This document shows positions 46,901-58,900 of a DNA stretch of 64,000 nt, piece by piece. Origin of the DNA: Spirometra erinaceieuropaei (taxonomy: Eukaryota; Platyhelminthes; Cestoda; Diphyllobothriidea; Diphyllobothriidae); the NCBI GenBank assembly GCA_902702965.1, contig CACRXP010000007.1, positions 314,655-378,654 of the forward strand. The letters run 5' to 3'. Positions within the stretch are counted from its first letter, which is position 1. Each line of letters starts with the position of its first letter. Below the pieces are notes generated by a model. It worked only from the letters and a program-made list of their open reading frames with translations. It was not told the DNA's origin and made no database searches. The translations under genes and the position numbers were made by a program.

Positions 46901-49900
46901 CTTCTGAAGCAGGAAAATTCCTCGTCCTTCTATCACGAGAAACCTCCTGGATAGTGGTCGCTCCTTCAACCACAAAGCATCCTTGCGAGTATCAGTTCGG
47001 GCACGAACAACTCGGGCATTGCGCTGCTTGGAGGCAGCCTATATACGGCGGGAGAAATCCAACCTATTCAAACAGGTGGACCACGTGATCAACCTTAGCT
47101 TAACCTGGCCTTTGATTTGAAAACCTCCTCTGTGTGTTAGCTTCCCCGTTTTCTTTCCTAAGTTGCATTTTCAAGTTGCCATTTTATTGATTAGTCAGCG
47201 TGCAGTAAACTCTGCCCTTGCTGTTTTTTACTGATTTTACCCGTGGAAATTCAAATCCCTATCCTTCAAATCTGTTATCTCTGTGATCCGGTGACAGGTT
47301 GAAGTTGATAAGCCGTCGCGAAATTTGTCGGTTTCAGTAAATTCTGCTGCATATGCCTGTTTCAAATTCATACTGACTAAATACTGCTTCAAGTTTCTCA
47401 AACAGCACCTTCCCTCAGACATTATTAAGTCCTTGGAAAGGATTCTGCAATTTGAAATTAGAATCCCATCATAGTTAGATGCTCGGGAGAATTTAAATCA
47501 AAAAGTTCACGTTTTGCCAGTAGTGATCAGGTGCACCAGAAGTTACGCCAGTGCTGTAAACAAACCAATTCTAACTTCAGGGCAGAAGACGGTGGCAATG
47601 CTGCTTCTGCTTGGAAATTCGGTCTACTACCCCCGTGGGAAGTCGCATTGACGATGAATGATCAGGGACAAGAGAGTAAACAGACAGCCCGGCCAAAAAG
47701 GAGCATGTACAGGCACAGAGCCGACACAGGCAAGTGCAGCGAAGGCGCGCAAGGCAAATGCAGCAGTGGGGTAGCATGCACTAACAAGTATAGCCAGGCC
47801 TGCCTACAGGACGAATTGAGCGCATTGCTGGCTGAAGCTCTGGCGCTGGGCGTCGCTCACGAGGTCCTCATAGAGGCGTGAAAGGAGACAGGCCACCGTG
47901 AGTCGAGTATTGGCCGAGGTCTTGAGGATGCCGCCGCGAGAGAGCTCTGGCAGGGCGTCCGGGGTTGGAGCGCCGGCGGTCGGCGTCTCTGAGGCTGGTG
48001 TTGGTGGTGGTGGTGAGGTATGACGCACCGACGGCCGCCTCTCAATGAGGCTTGAGCAGGAGGCTGCGGCTATCTCGAGGAGGCGCTCGATTGCACCTGC
48101 GGACGGAACGAGTGACCAGACAAACGAAACCGGTTAAACACCAGACCAAAAGATGGATAAAAGCTAAATGAGCTGGGATAGAGGGTGTGTGTGTAAGCCT
48201 TGAGCCGATATACGAAGCACATGTTATTTGTTTTCATCTCCCCCCAAGGTTGCTAAAAGGAGTACAGTCATCTACTGCCCGGCACGCCCTCAGCAGCATT
48301 GGGTAGTGGTATTTCTGAAATAGCAGCGATTTTAATATGGTGGTGGTGGTGGTGGTGGTGGTGGTGGTGGTGGTGGTGGTGGTGGTGGTGGTGGTCATTG
48401 TTGTGTACGAAGGACGAACTATCCGTAGGTGCCAATGAATCGTTTTTCTCGAAATTCCCGTTGTATGAATAATTTGGTTCGTAAACCAATACGAGGTCAG
48501 ACGAGTGTTAACAGGAGTTTGATAATTGATTTCCATTAATGTATCCACAATCACAGCCAATGAACCGGGAAAAATTGATAGGCGAAGATTTAAATATCAA
48601 AAGAAGTAAATGGTTACCTCACTGCGACGGATGGGAGCCCAAAGACTCCCAACGATCCTCAGGTGCCAAAAACACCAGGGTTGAGTATGGCCTGCTGATA
48701 ACGGCTAGCAGGCTAGAAATGGTCATTCCTGTCCCCATTGTTTAGTCGGCCATGTCAGTAGCCGCTGTGCGGCTGTCTACAACGGGACTAGTGTGTCCCG
48801 TAACGCGGTCCGTGACCGCCCTCTACCACAATATACACGCGCCTACTTGAAAAATATAGTAGGTGGGCTAAATCGTAAAATATCAACCGAAATTTCGGAA
48901 TGCCTTTTCGTTTTGAAAAGACTGATTAAGTAGGATTGTAAAACTAATCATCGTGCAGCGTAATCCTATAATACTTCGATTACCTCAGGATGCCGGCTTT
49001 CGAACGAATTTTCTTCCGACTGCATGCCGAAAATACACTCTGAAAAAAATGGCTACTTAAGTAGCATGAATTTTTCTCATTGATTTTCGATGCCCTTAAA
49101 TAGTAAATTATATTTCATGGAAAACATGCGCAAAAATATTCATTCTTCTGCTCAGTCTGTAGACAATTGCGTCTTCAAATTTATACTCGAAGGAAGGGTA
49201 TAATTTGGTTTTCAAAAACGTTTCTAATTCCCGAATAATTTTGAACCCGACCTGCCGTTACACTTGCATTCAGAGTTTCCAAACTACCAGCCGTATATTT
49301 ACCACGTACGGAAAACCATACATTTCTATACGGTATTAAGAGGAGACTATATGGATTTCATAAAATTTAGTAAAGGATTTGAGCTATATTGTTAAGTTTA
49401 CAAGCCACATTGGTAATTGAAAAGCCATGACGTTTTATGAACGGTCATCTCATGGTATTAAAAAATTTCACAATTAGAAAGTTTTTTAAACCGAATTATA
49501 GCCTTCCTTTGCGTATAGCATTGGAAGAAGACGTAATCTTCTACCAAATTCGCAGGAGAATGAGTATTTTATGGATATTTTCCATGAAATATAATTGAAT
49601 TTTTAAGGGCATCGAAAATCAATGAGAAAAAATTCATGCCAATTAAGTAGTCATTTCTTACGAAGTATATTTTTTTGCATGCAGCCGGAAAGAAATTCGT
49701 TCGAAATCCGGCACCCTGAGGTAACTGAATGATTATAGAGTTACTCTGCATGATGATTAGTTTTACAACCCTACTTAACTAATCTTTTTGAAACGAAAAC
49801 GCGTTTAGGAATTTCTGTTGACATTTCATAAGTTAGCCCACCTATAGTACACAGATGTAAAGGAAACGGCTATCCAAAGTCCTTCAGGCGCAAGTACCTC

Positions 49901-52900
49901 GATCAGCCTCATTTTGAGCGGCCGAGTGGGGAAAGGCCGGATTTCTGGCTCGCAACCACCGATCTGAAGAAAGTCTCAGAGGCGAAGGCAAAAATCTAGA
50001 AACGTTTCGGAATTGGGGTGACTCATAAACCGGAATGAACAATCCGACAGCGAATAATAGGGCCCAAAGCAAAGCAATAAGCAGTGGCCAAAATTGCGAT
50101 GCGAGCAGCATGGATTCCGACAATTCCGCCGCTGGCAGAAAACTGACCCAAGTTCACTTAAAACTGTATACTTCAGGTTTACACCCAGTAGTCAGGAGAG
50201 ATGCCCTCTCCTTGTCGGGGATGCTGCTCAAAGACATTGGCTTCTGCGGGACTGTGTAGAGATTACCGACCTCGCCCCAATGCACGTCGACCGCTTGGGC
50301 GGCCGTAGGGACGAACAAACACATCGAAGGGTGGATAGTCGGCCTCGATGACGGCGAGAATTCTGCCGGCATACCGTCCATGATAGGCACTGGAGGAAAA
50401 CGGCGTCAAACGCTACGATGGCTGCCGGTAGCTACGGCATACTTCTGTGAAAGCACCAGAGTGTGAAAACTGGGCCAGTGCGTCTACATTCATTGACGAA
50501 GTCGGTTTGTTCAGGTCCACTTCCTGCGTCGCAAACACACAAACTTGAAAATAATTTAAGAATGACGATAGAAAATGCCTTTAAATCAACGTTGGTGAGC
50601 TCCACATAATGAACTTATTCTTGATGACGAGCACAGGGATGGTCGAGACAATGACATCGGGTCATATCTCACTGAATGGATCAAGTCTCGTTCTAACCAC
50701 CGAGACAGCTCTAGAGTAGTTAGAATTTTCGTCATACGCATAAGAGTGAAGTGTTCTCAGCCTAAAAAAACTCTTGGCTTATCCAATAAAATGAAAGAAA
50801 GTGTAAGACAGGTAGATTAAGGTTACCCTCTTGGGCGATAAATTGTTTGGACCAATCGATGCCAGTTTCCCAAGGCACGATCCAGGTGAGCAACTCCAGG
50901 AGGGTGTCACGTGGTGTGGCCTCCAGTCGGTAGCTGTTTAGGGCTCTGGTGATTTGGCGTAGCATCTCCTCCACAGGCGCCTTGACCCGATCGTCTGAAA
51001 GATAAAGGTCGCAATGCAAGTACTCTGAAAAGCTGAAAAAGGCACAAGTCTTGTTGCCTCTCCTCTTTCGAGACCAGTGGTCTGAAAATTCGCTTACTTC
51101 AGAGTGCCGGTAGTCATAGAAGGTGGAAGAAAGAGTGCTGCCCTGAACCAAACAACTGTGATAGTACAATGAGGAGTGTCTGTCGGAAACCTGGCAGAAA
51201 GTGGCCCCAGGCGGGAATCCGACCAGCTTGTACTGCATCACAACAACAAAACACCAGTGCACATGGTCTCAGAAACTGCAACTGATCTGCCTCAGCTGTT
51301 GCCATGCTCGCCTGACCGTGCTCCCTCTCCCAACCCCCCCTCCCCATCCCTACTTCTGGCTGTCTTCCAAGGTCGAGGAAAAAATGAGTGACTGTGTGAA
51401 GTCGGTGGAGAAGGAGACACGATCGCCGGGACAAGAGCTTTATTAAGCTGACGCTTCGGATTCCTGCTCGAACCCAACATCAGAGACAAAAGCAGATGCG
51501 GGTGGTTCATGCACAAGGGGCTGCAGTACTTATAGGATGCAGTCGCCATGCTACCGCATACCAATAAATATTTACGGCTCCCCCCTTCATAAGGGATCGT
51601 TGCACGCGGTGTGATAACTGTTTGATGGCCGACATCTGCGTCGTTAATTGCTGCAATCTCATCACGTGCGTTGGATGTTGGTGTGATGATTGCTCGACCA
51701 TCTGACGTACCGACCCTGGTGTTGGGAAGAGAGTTTACCTGTGCGCTCCCCGCGTGGCCAATTACTCCGCCTAGGCGTATCTCTGCACCGAGTATGGAAG
51801 GGGAAGATCATGGCAAATGTTAATGGACTGGGGGCCAGTAAACCATGACTCAGGCAACTCCCGGCTCATGCGGTTGTCACCTCTAGCGAGAATTTCGACC
51901 TCGTCAGATTTGAATGTGTGGCCGGATCTCGTCGAATAAGCCACAACTTGAGAGCTAGCGTCATTTCTCCACACCGCTACAGCGTGTTCGGCCATTCGCG
52001 TTCGGAGCTGTCTTCCGAATTCTCCGACGTAGTTACTTTATCCGCAACTGCATCAGATCCGATAAACGACTCCAAACGTTTCTTGCCGTGGCAGCGGGTC
52101 TTTCGGTTTCATTAACTGACGCCTGATGGTTGCCTCCGGTCTGTGTGCAACTCCAACCCCAAGTGGTGCGAGAGCTTCGTTTGTTGGTAGGATCCATAAA
52201 ATGATCGGCCCACAGTTAGGATGTTGGCCTGTGTCACCGGCGCCATCAGTTTAACTGAAATGCTGAACAGTAGCCATTCCTGTCTGTCTTCATGTTGCCA
52301 GCCTAGCGAGTGCGCGTATCCAGTTAACAAAAGATTTACCAAAAAGTACGAGAAGCTCTTCCTCATTGTTGCAACAAGAAACGTTTGGCACTAACAAGGT
52401 AATCGAGAACGAAACATACAGCCAGCATTTCATAATTTCTATCAACATTTCATGAGATCGGCCACTGACTACAAGATGACAGATATTATAATATCGCAGT
52501 TTTAAATGTCGGTTATATAAGCCGTAAAAGTTTGATAAACAGGTCCCCGATCAGGTCCTTTAGATTAGATCTCCAGTAAACAAAGGAATTCAAACGCATG
52601 TTCAGTGGAAGTCTGTTCGGAAATGGACTACAGATGTGTGAGCGTTCCGTGCGTGGAGATGGCAGAAGTCCGTAGTGACCACTAGGAGGAAGGTTCGACG
52701 CGTTAAGGAGAGAGGAGTAGGTTGAGAAATGAGGATTAGGACGGCGAATGCCGGCAGCCCCGCGAAGTAATAAAAAGGGGAGGATGAGGGGCAGTAAAAA
52801 GTTCGATTCTAAATAAAGGACCTAGATATGGCTTGCTATGAGAAATCACGTAAAGAGGCGATACGTCCCAAACCCAGTCCTCCCATTTGGGTCGAGCAAA

Positions 52901-55900
52901 TAGCGGATGGGGACAACCAGTGATTAACGTTAATGCTCAAGGAAGGGTGACAAACGGGCACCGTTGATCGAGAGCCGAATGTTCATCCCCTGGAAAGCTG
53001 AGGGGACAGAACTACGCCCGAACACAACCGATGCTTTGGCAGGCAGTAGGCCCAGTATTCTTCTGCCTCAAGAAAGGGACGATCGCCTAAATGATTNNNN
53101 NNNNNNNNNNNNNNNNNNNNNNNNNNNNNNNNNNNNNNNNNNNNNNNNNNNNNNNNNNTGGAAAGGCAGAGGCGAAAACAAAAGGTAAAATAGGACGCAG
53201 TCTGACGTGGCATAGAGTGTCCGTCTTTGGCGCATCACATACGTGCTTGGACCCCATTTTGGTCCTCGATAAGCGCGACGCCAGGTCCTAAAGGTACGAG
53301 TGTGGCAGGCGACGGAAGAACGTGCAGAGAAGGGCTACGCACACGCCTGTGCCAGATGCGTGACAGCGCGTTCGCTGATTGGCGAAGAAATTTCAAGAAG
53401 CCGCGCGAACGCATGGCCCTTCGCCCGAGGGCGAAAAGGCGGTGCAGTAAGCGGCTTCGAGGAAATGCAGTCCGAAAGAGAGTCACTGCCATATGGCTAT
53501 CCTGTATGTCTTTTAAAAACCTCCAGTCTACCTCAGTGACTAATGCGATTCACTCAGGTCCCGAGAACATCCAAAAGGCGGTGCAGTTTACAAAGAATCT
53601 AAACAGACCAATTTTATTTTAGCACGAATGGTTGGAAGGGGAGGTCGTATAAAAACGTAGAGCAATCATATAAATGCTGGTAAAAACTGTCGCCGACAAA
53701 GGTATGGTTTATGATCGGAGTTACTTACTCCGGGGAGCATTTGCATTGAGCAGAAGAGCTGAACATTTAAGAGCTTTGTGGTACCACAAATTTTGGTCCT
53801 CCATATTGTCACCAATTGAAAGGGGACACTACTTTTATCATTTAATAATAATAATAGTAAATGGATTTACTGCGTCTTTGCAGGCATTGTCAAAAAGCTA
53901 CTGCACTGCACGGCCATTGCGGGTTTGTGCTTTGTCACAGTTACTGAATTATAGAAGCAGTGCTATCATTGAGAAGACTATGCGGCGGATCACCAGTAGT
54001 TAGTGGGACAGCAGAGAAACTTTTTCCAATAATCACTAATAATATTGAACACTCTGCTTCAAGAAAGGCTCCACTACCGAAGCTTATCGCCCTCCCCACC
54101 AAAAGCCAAAACCGCAATCCTAAACCTCGGTCTCGCGACAGAGTCCAAATCATAGTTATTCCCCTCAAGCAGGAGACGGCTCCGAGGTTCAACTCAGTTC
54201 TTCCTTCCAGCAAACCTTTCCCAACACTTTTTCAAAAAATTCCTTTAAAATATATTCTGCTTCAAAGGAAGCTCGGTAGTATTCTGCATTACTAAATAGC
54301 CCAGTGTTTAGGGAATAACAGCATCCAGCGCAAACGCTAGTCTTAAACCTCGATATCTAATCGTTGCGAGATGGAAAACAAGATGCAAATCATGCTTTAT
54401 CGGTTTGTACACAATGGCTATTGCCTAGAGAAGTCTGTTGGGATACAAAGAATGCCCGAATACGCCGATCCTTGGAGTAGACGATGGTTTGGCCTCGTCT
54501 GCTGTCAACAAAAGGGTTTTTCGGCCTTGAATGCTTTTTTCTGTTCTCCAGAGCTTCCCAGGACGGACGACCTTGCAAATAATCTTACTGGTCGCCTTCT
54601 CCAATCCGTCAAAAAATATGCCAAACAAAACGACCTTTCCCAAAGGCAGAAAAGGCTATACTTCTACATTAGTAATGGTTAACACGTGCGGTATCTTTCT
54701 ATGCATTTTGTTTTCAAAAACGAGAAACGGCGTTTTTTGTCGAGGCAGGCTCTTAAAACCTGATCACAGGCACGTATCGCCGACCACCCAGTCTCTGGCA
54801 AGGTGCTCTATTAGCTATGTATACACATCTGCCGATCATACAAATAATCCATAGTTCCCCATTATGACCAACAGGATGAATATTGTCCCAGGCTCAACGA
54901 CCTGTCTGTCAAAATTTCAAAGGTACAGGGTATGGCTTATGGTCGGGGTTAATTACTCCGGGGAGCATTCGTGTTGAGCAAAAGGGTTGAACATCTAAAA
55001 ACTCGGCGGTATCACAAACTCTCATTCCCCGTATTGTCACCAACTTAAAGGAGACATTATTTTTACCATCTGATGATAATAGTAAATTAATTTAATGCCC
55101 CTTTGCAGGCATAGTCAAAAAGGTATCGCACTGTCGTATTTTCACTCCGACGACTACCATGGAGCATCTTGGCCACAATCACGCCACGGCCATCATGAGG
55201 TCTGGCACGTACAAATAAATATCGCCAGTTTTTTTCTTTTAACACAATTGCTGGAAATTATGAGGTCAGAGGCAGTTGCTGAGGTGGTTTAAGGTCGGCA
55301 GCTAACGCCTGCCACATGTCCATTTTGCAGGCGCGCAGGTTTGACAAAACGGTGCAGTTCCCATTGCAGGCCCCTTAAATTCCCGGATCCAAAGTTTTTT
55401 TCTAAATTCAGAAGACGCAGATGCGATCGGTGGAACAAGAAACTGATTGCCCTGACATTTCGGATTCACACTCTAACCCATCATTAGAGATAACGCGTAT
55501 TATCATAATTAGATAATACGTACTATAATTAGCAGCTGTGTTTGCGAGAGCATATGGCCCCACGACAGCTACGTACTATAAATATTTCCCTCCTTATGCC
55601 ACCACTACCCTTATCTGCGACTGCCTCTGATGATGGGTTCGAGTGAGAACCCGAAACTTCAGGCCAATCAATTTCTTGTTCCAACGATCGCATCTTCGTC
55701 TTCTGAACTGCCCTCTGGAACACACCTGTTCGCTTCTATCGGCAGTTTTCTAAATTATCTAGTGGTACAACAAAACGATATTTTCCAGACAGTTCGAAAG
55801 CGTGAGTAAGACCCGAACCAATCATTTTCTGTGAGCGACAAGAAGGCTGTGGCCGAGACACCTGTGCATCGGAAAATAATTCGCTTTCAAGGTCCAAACA

Positions 55901-58900
55901 GAAGTAGCAGCGGGTTTGGGCCAAAAAGAAATTCTCCCTGGCGTACTTCTGTGAAGTCCGTAAAGTGCCCAGTGTCAAAAGCAGCCTCAGTGACCGAGAA
56001 AAAGTTATTTTCGCACGAACCTTTAAGCAAAAAAAACGTACTCAGCTTATACGGTGGGTAGACGTTGCGAGGAAGTAGAGATTGAGGCTTGGATGTGTCC
56101 TTCGCGTTGGCCTTGATTGCAGCCGCCTTGGCCTTCTGATATGCCTTCACTTGGGTAAGACTTTCTAGCAGTCGACGTAGGAACTTGCACATGCTCAGTG
56201 ATACGGCCTCCTCGGGAGAGAAAGCCCGGCCGATAAAGTACTGCGGCTTGAGCGTTTGCAGGAGTTGCAGTGCCTGAAGAAAAGCGCAAAAGGAGAGTGT
56301 GCAGTGAAGAAACGACGCCGCAGGCGGGGGGGTGAAAAGTGGATTGAATCTCGACTAAGGCAGTAAGCTCGTGGAGTGTAAGGACGCAAAAATTGACCTC
56401 GGAACTGAAGTACGTGCAGCGATGGGGCCTGAGGAATCCAGAGCCTAAGCGTTATATCACTGACCGACTGACGATACACCGTTATGTGACATCAAAAAAC
56501 TACTGGCCATGGGGGATGGGGGGGAAGAGGGGGAACAGTTCCGCACCAAGCGACAAATTACAGGAAGCAGTCACTGCACTCCAACCCAAACCGGTGCACA
56601 GCACTCAACTGTGGCTCCACCCAGTTGCCCTGAGCGCAGCTGCCAAACTCTAATAGCGGGTTTCTTTGGGCCCAATTAGGTGAGGATAGTCAGACCGCGA
56701 TAGTCAAACATCGATGAAAACCTGCTTCAGTGCCAGCGAGGGTATCTGTGGTGTTGTGACGGCGATTTGTGCTAGGTTCGTCCATACCTCCGAGTCCATC
56801 TTCAGGTGCCTCAACTCACTCATGGCAGGGGATCACGAAGAGATTGGGAAGGACGAGGCCGATATTGCGCAGATGCTTTTCAATAATACCGAATGTCCGC
56901 TGAGAACGCCACTGCTTAGACAGCATGTTAGTCTTATGCAGCGAACGAACTGCGGCTGTGTGTTTCGCATACATGATACTTTGGTTGACTTAAAAGCGTG
57001 TGGAAAACTCGCGGAATGATGCGGAGTGCCCAGTACAGTTGATGGATACTTGCCACATTTCGGGTAGGCAAGCAGGACAGTTCACGGTGGACGCGACCAA
57101 GTTGATAAGTTTTAAGAGGACGCGTAAGGGTAAACGCTACCTTACGGTTTGGTAGGATAGACCGTAGTCTCAATAGTAGTGAAAATGAGATTCTCAGGTT
57201 GCATAAAGGAAGTGGAGGCGTTCACCGGGAGGGGCTTATTAAAGGTCTGACGTTTCGAGTAGCTACTTCGTCTATCCATTCTCAGAAACTGGGAAGCCAT
57301 GCGCACAGCTCTCCTTTTATGATGCATTCTGTTTGATGCGTGGCCCGATAATGCCGCCTGTGTGGCTGCATCCGACCTGCATGTCACCGTGACCTGGATT
57401 GCCCCCGTCCTCGTCGGCCGAGGATATGGTTGACGGCCCCGATTGTCTCGCGCCGTGACTGTTCCCCGTTAAGAAGGTTCGTAAAGTCAGATAGGGGGAA
57501 GGCAAATTGGTGTGGCTGTTAACAGAGCAGTCGGTGGACATCCAGGATTCTTGCACCTGCCTTGACGTATGATCATCGCCCAGGCCCACAATCTCAACGG
57601 CCTCAAAGTTGAAGATGTGTCCTATTTCCGCGGCATGGGTAGCTACCTCCGACTTTGGATCCAACCTTTGTACGGCAAACTTATGCTCGTGCATTCGAGT
57701 GTGCAGCCGTCGGTCGGTTTCCCCAATGTAGTTGCACGTCGCGCAGCTGCACTGAAGTCGGTAGACAACTGCCGACACCTACTTAGGGATCGAGTCTTTC
57801 GACCGCATCACTTGCGACGGATTGTTGATTCAGGCTTGTGAACAACAACTATTCCGAGTGGCGCGATGGATCTAGCCGCAGCTTTAGAAACCCCTTCCAT
57901 GTACGGAAGACTCCGCCACTATTTTGGATGACTAATCTCTTCATCTCGCTTTCTTTGTTGCCTTCAGCTCCGTTCAACGAATGCTCGCAGATAGCCGCTG
58001 GCTCTGAAAAGTTCTTGGAGCTTCATTTCCTTCACTTCGGTGGCTGGCCTGATGCAATGAGTTTCCACACGTCGGCATAGCAATGGGGCAACGGGCTCGT
58101 GGCCCAGTGGTTAGAGGCGTGGACTTCTAACTAACAGGTCGCCAGTTCGAGCCTCGGGCGTTCCACATTTCGAGGTTGGGTATGACTGGCTGACGACGTC
58201 TAATAAGCCAGAAATGGCCATTCCAGTTTCCCTTGTCTTTGTCGGTAATAGCATTCTGCCTACAGCATGTGTACACAGTTTCGTTTGTGTTGTAGTGGGT
58301 GGCTGCTATTGTAATTGAACATTTGCGGCGTGCTCATCAGTTTTCTGTAGACTGACGTTGACAGTTTGCCGTCTGGTTGGCAGCAGACAAGGACAACCAA
58401 GAATGGAGGTCTGCCCTTCACGTCGTCTTCCATTGTGAACAGTCGATCGAGAGTAATTGAGTTCAGTTTTTCCCAGTAGTAGTTACTTTTATCCCGATCA
58501 ATGTTAACGAGGGTGTCGTCAACGTAGTGCGCCCAAAACGTGAGTTTGTACTCCTCGAATAGTCGTCTCTCGAGTTTTTGCAGAAACAGTAATAACTTAA
58601 TGTCTGTCTGACCAAGACAGCTTCATAACGACCAGTACATCTTATGCTGATTATCATGAGATCTGGCAGATAACTAAGGATTTGACTCTCGCATAGGCCA
58701 GGCAAGAATGGTGGATGAGTGGGGACTCCAGCCACAGACCGCCTGCCTCGTGCCAGGAGTGTCTAGGGTATAGATGTTCGATAAAGGTATATTTCAGCAC
58801 TTCTGACAAGCAGCATCTAATAGTAGCCGAAGTAGCCTACCTGTGAAGAACACAGAGGAAACAAATTGGCAAGGTTGCTTAACAGTGCTTCGCCAATCAG

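Noticed and set aside
56046..56053. GTATAAG as the exon 4 donor
   Set aside because: It leaves a phase that cannot join exon 5; the GTACGT donor at 56041 keeps the frame.
56714..57019. 101-codon frame with a minus-strand alternative opening MSELRHLKMD
   Set aside because: Both strands are open over part of it but neither shows a recognisable family or a splice-compatible link to unc-45.
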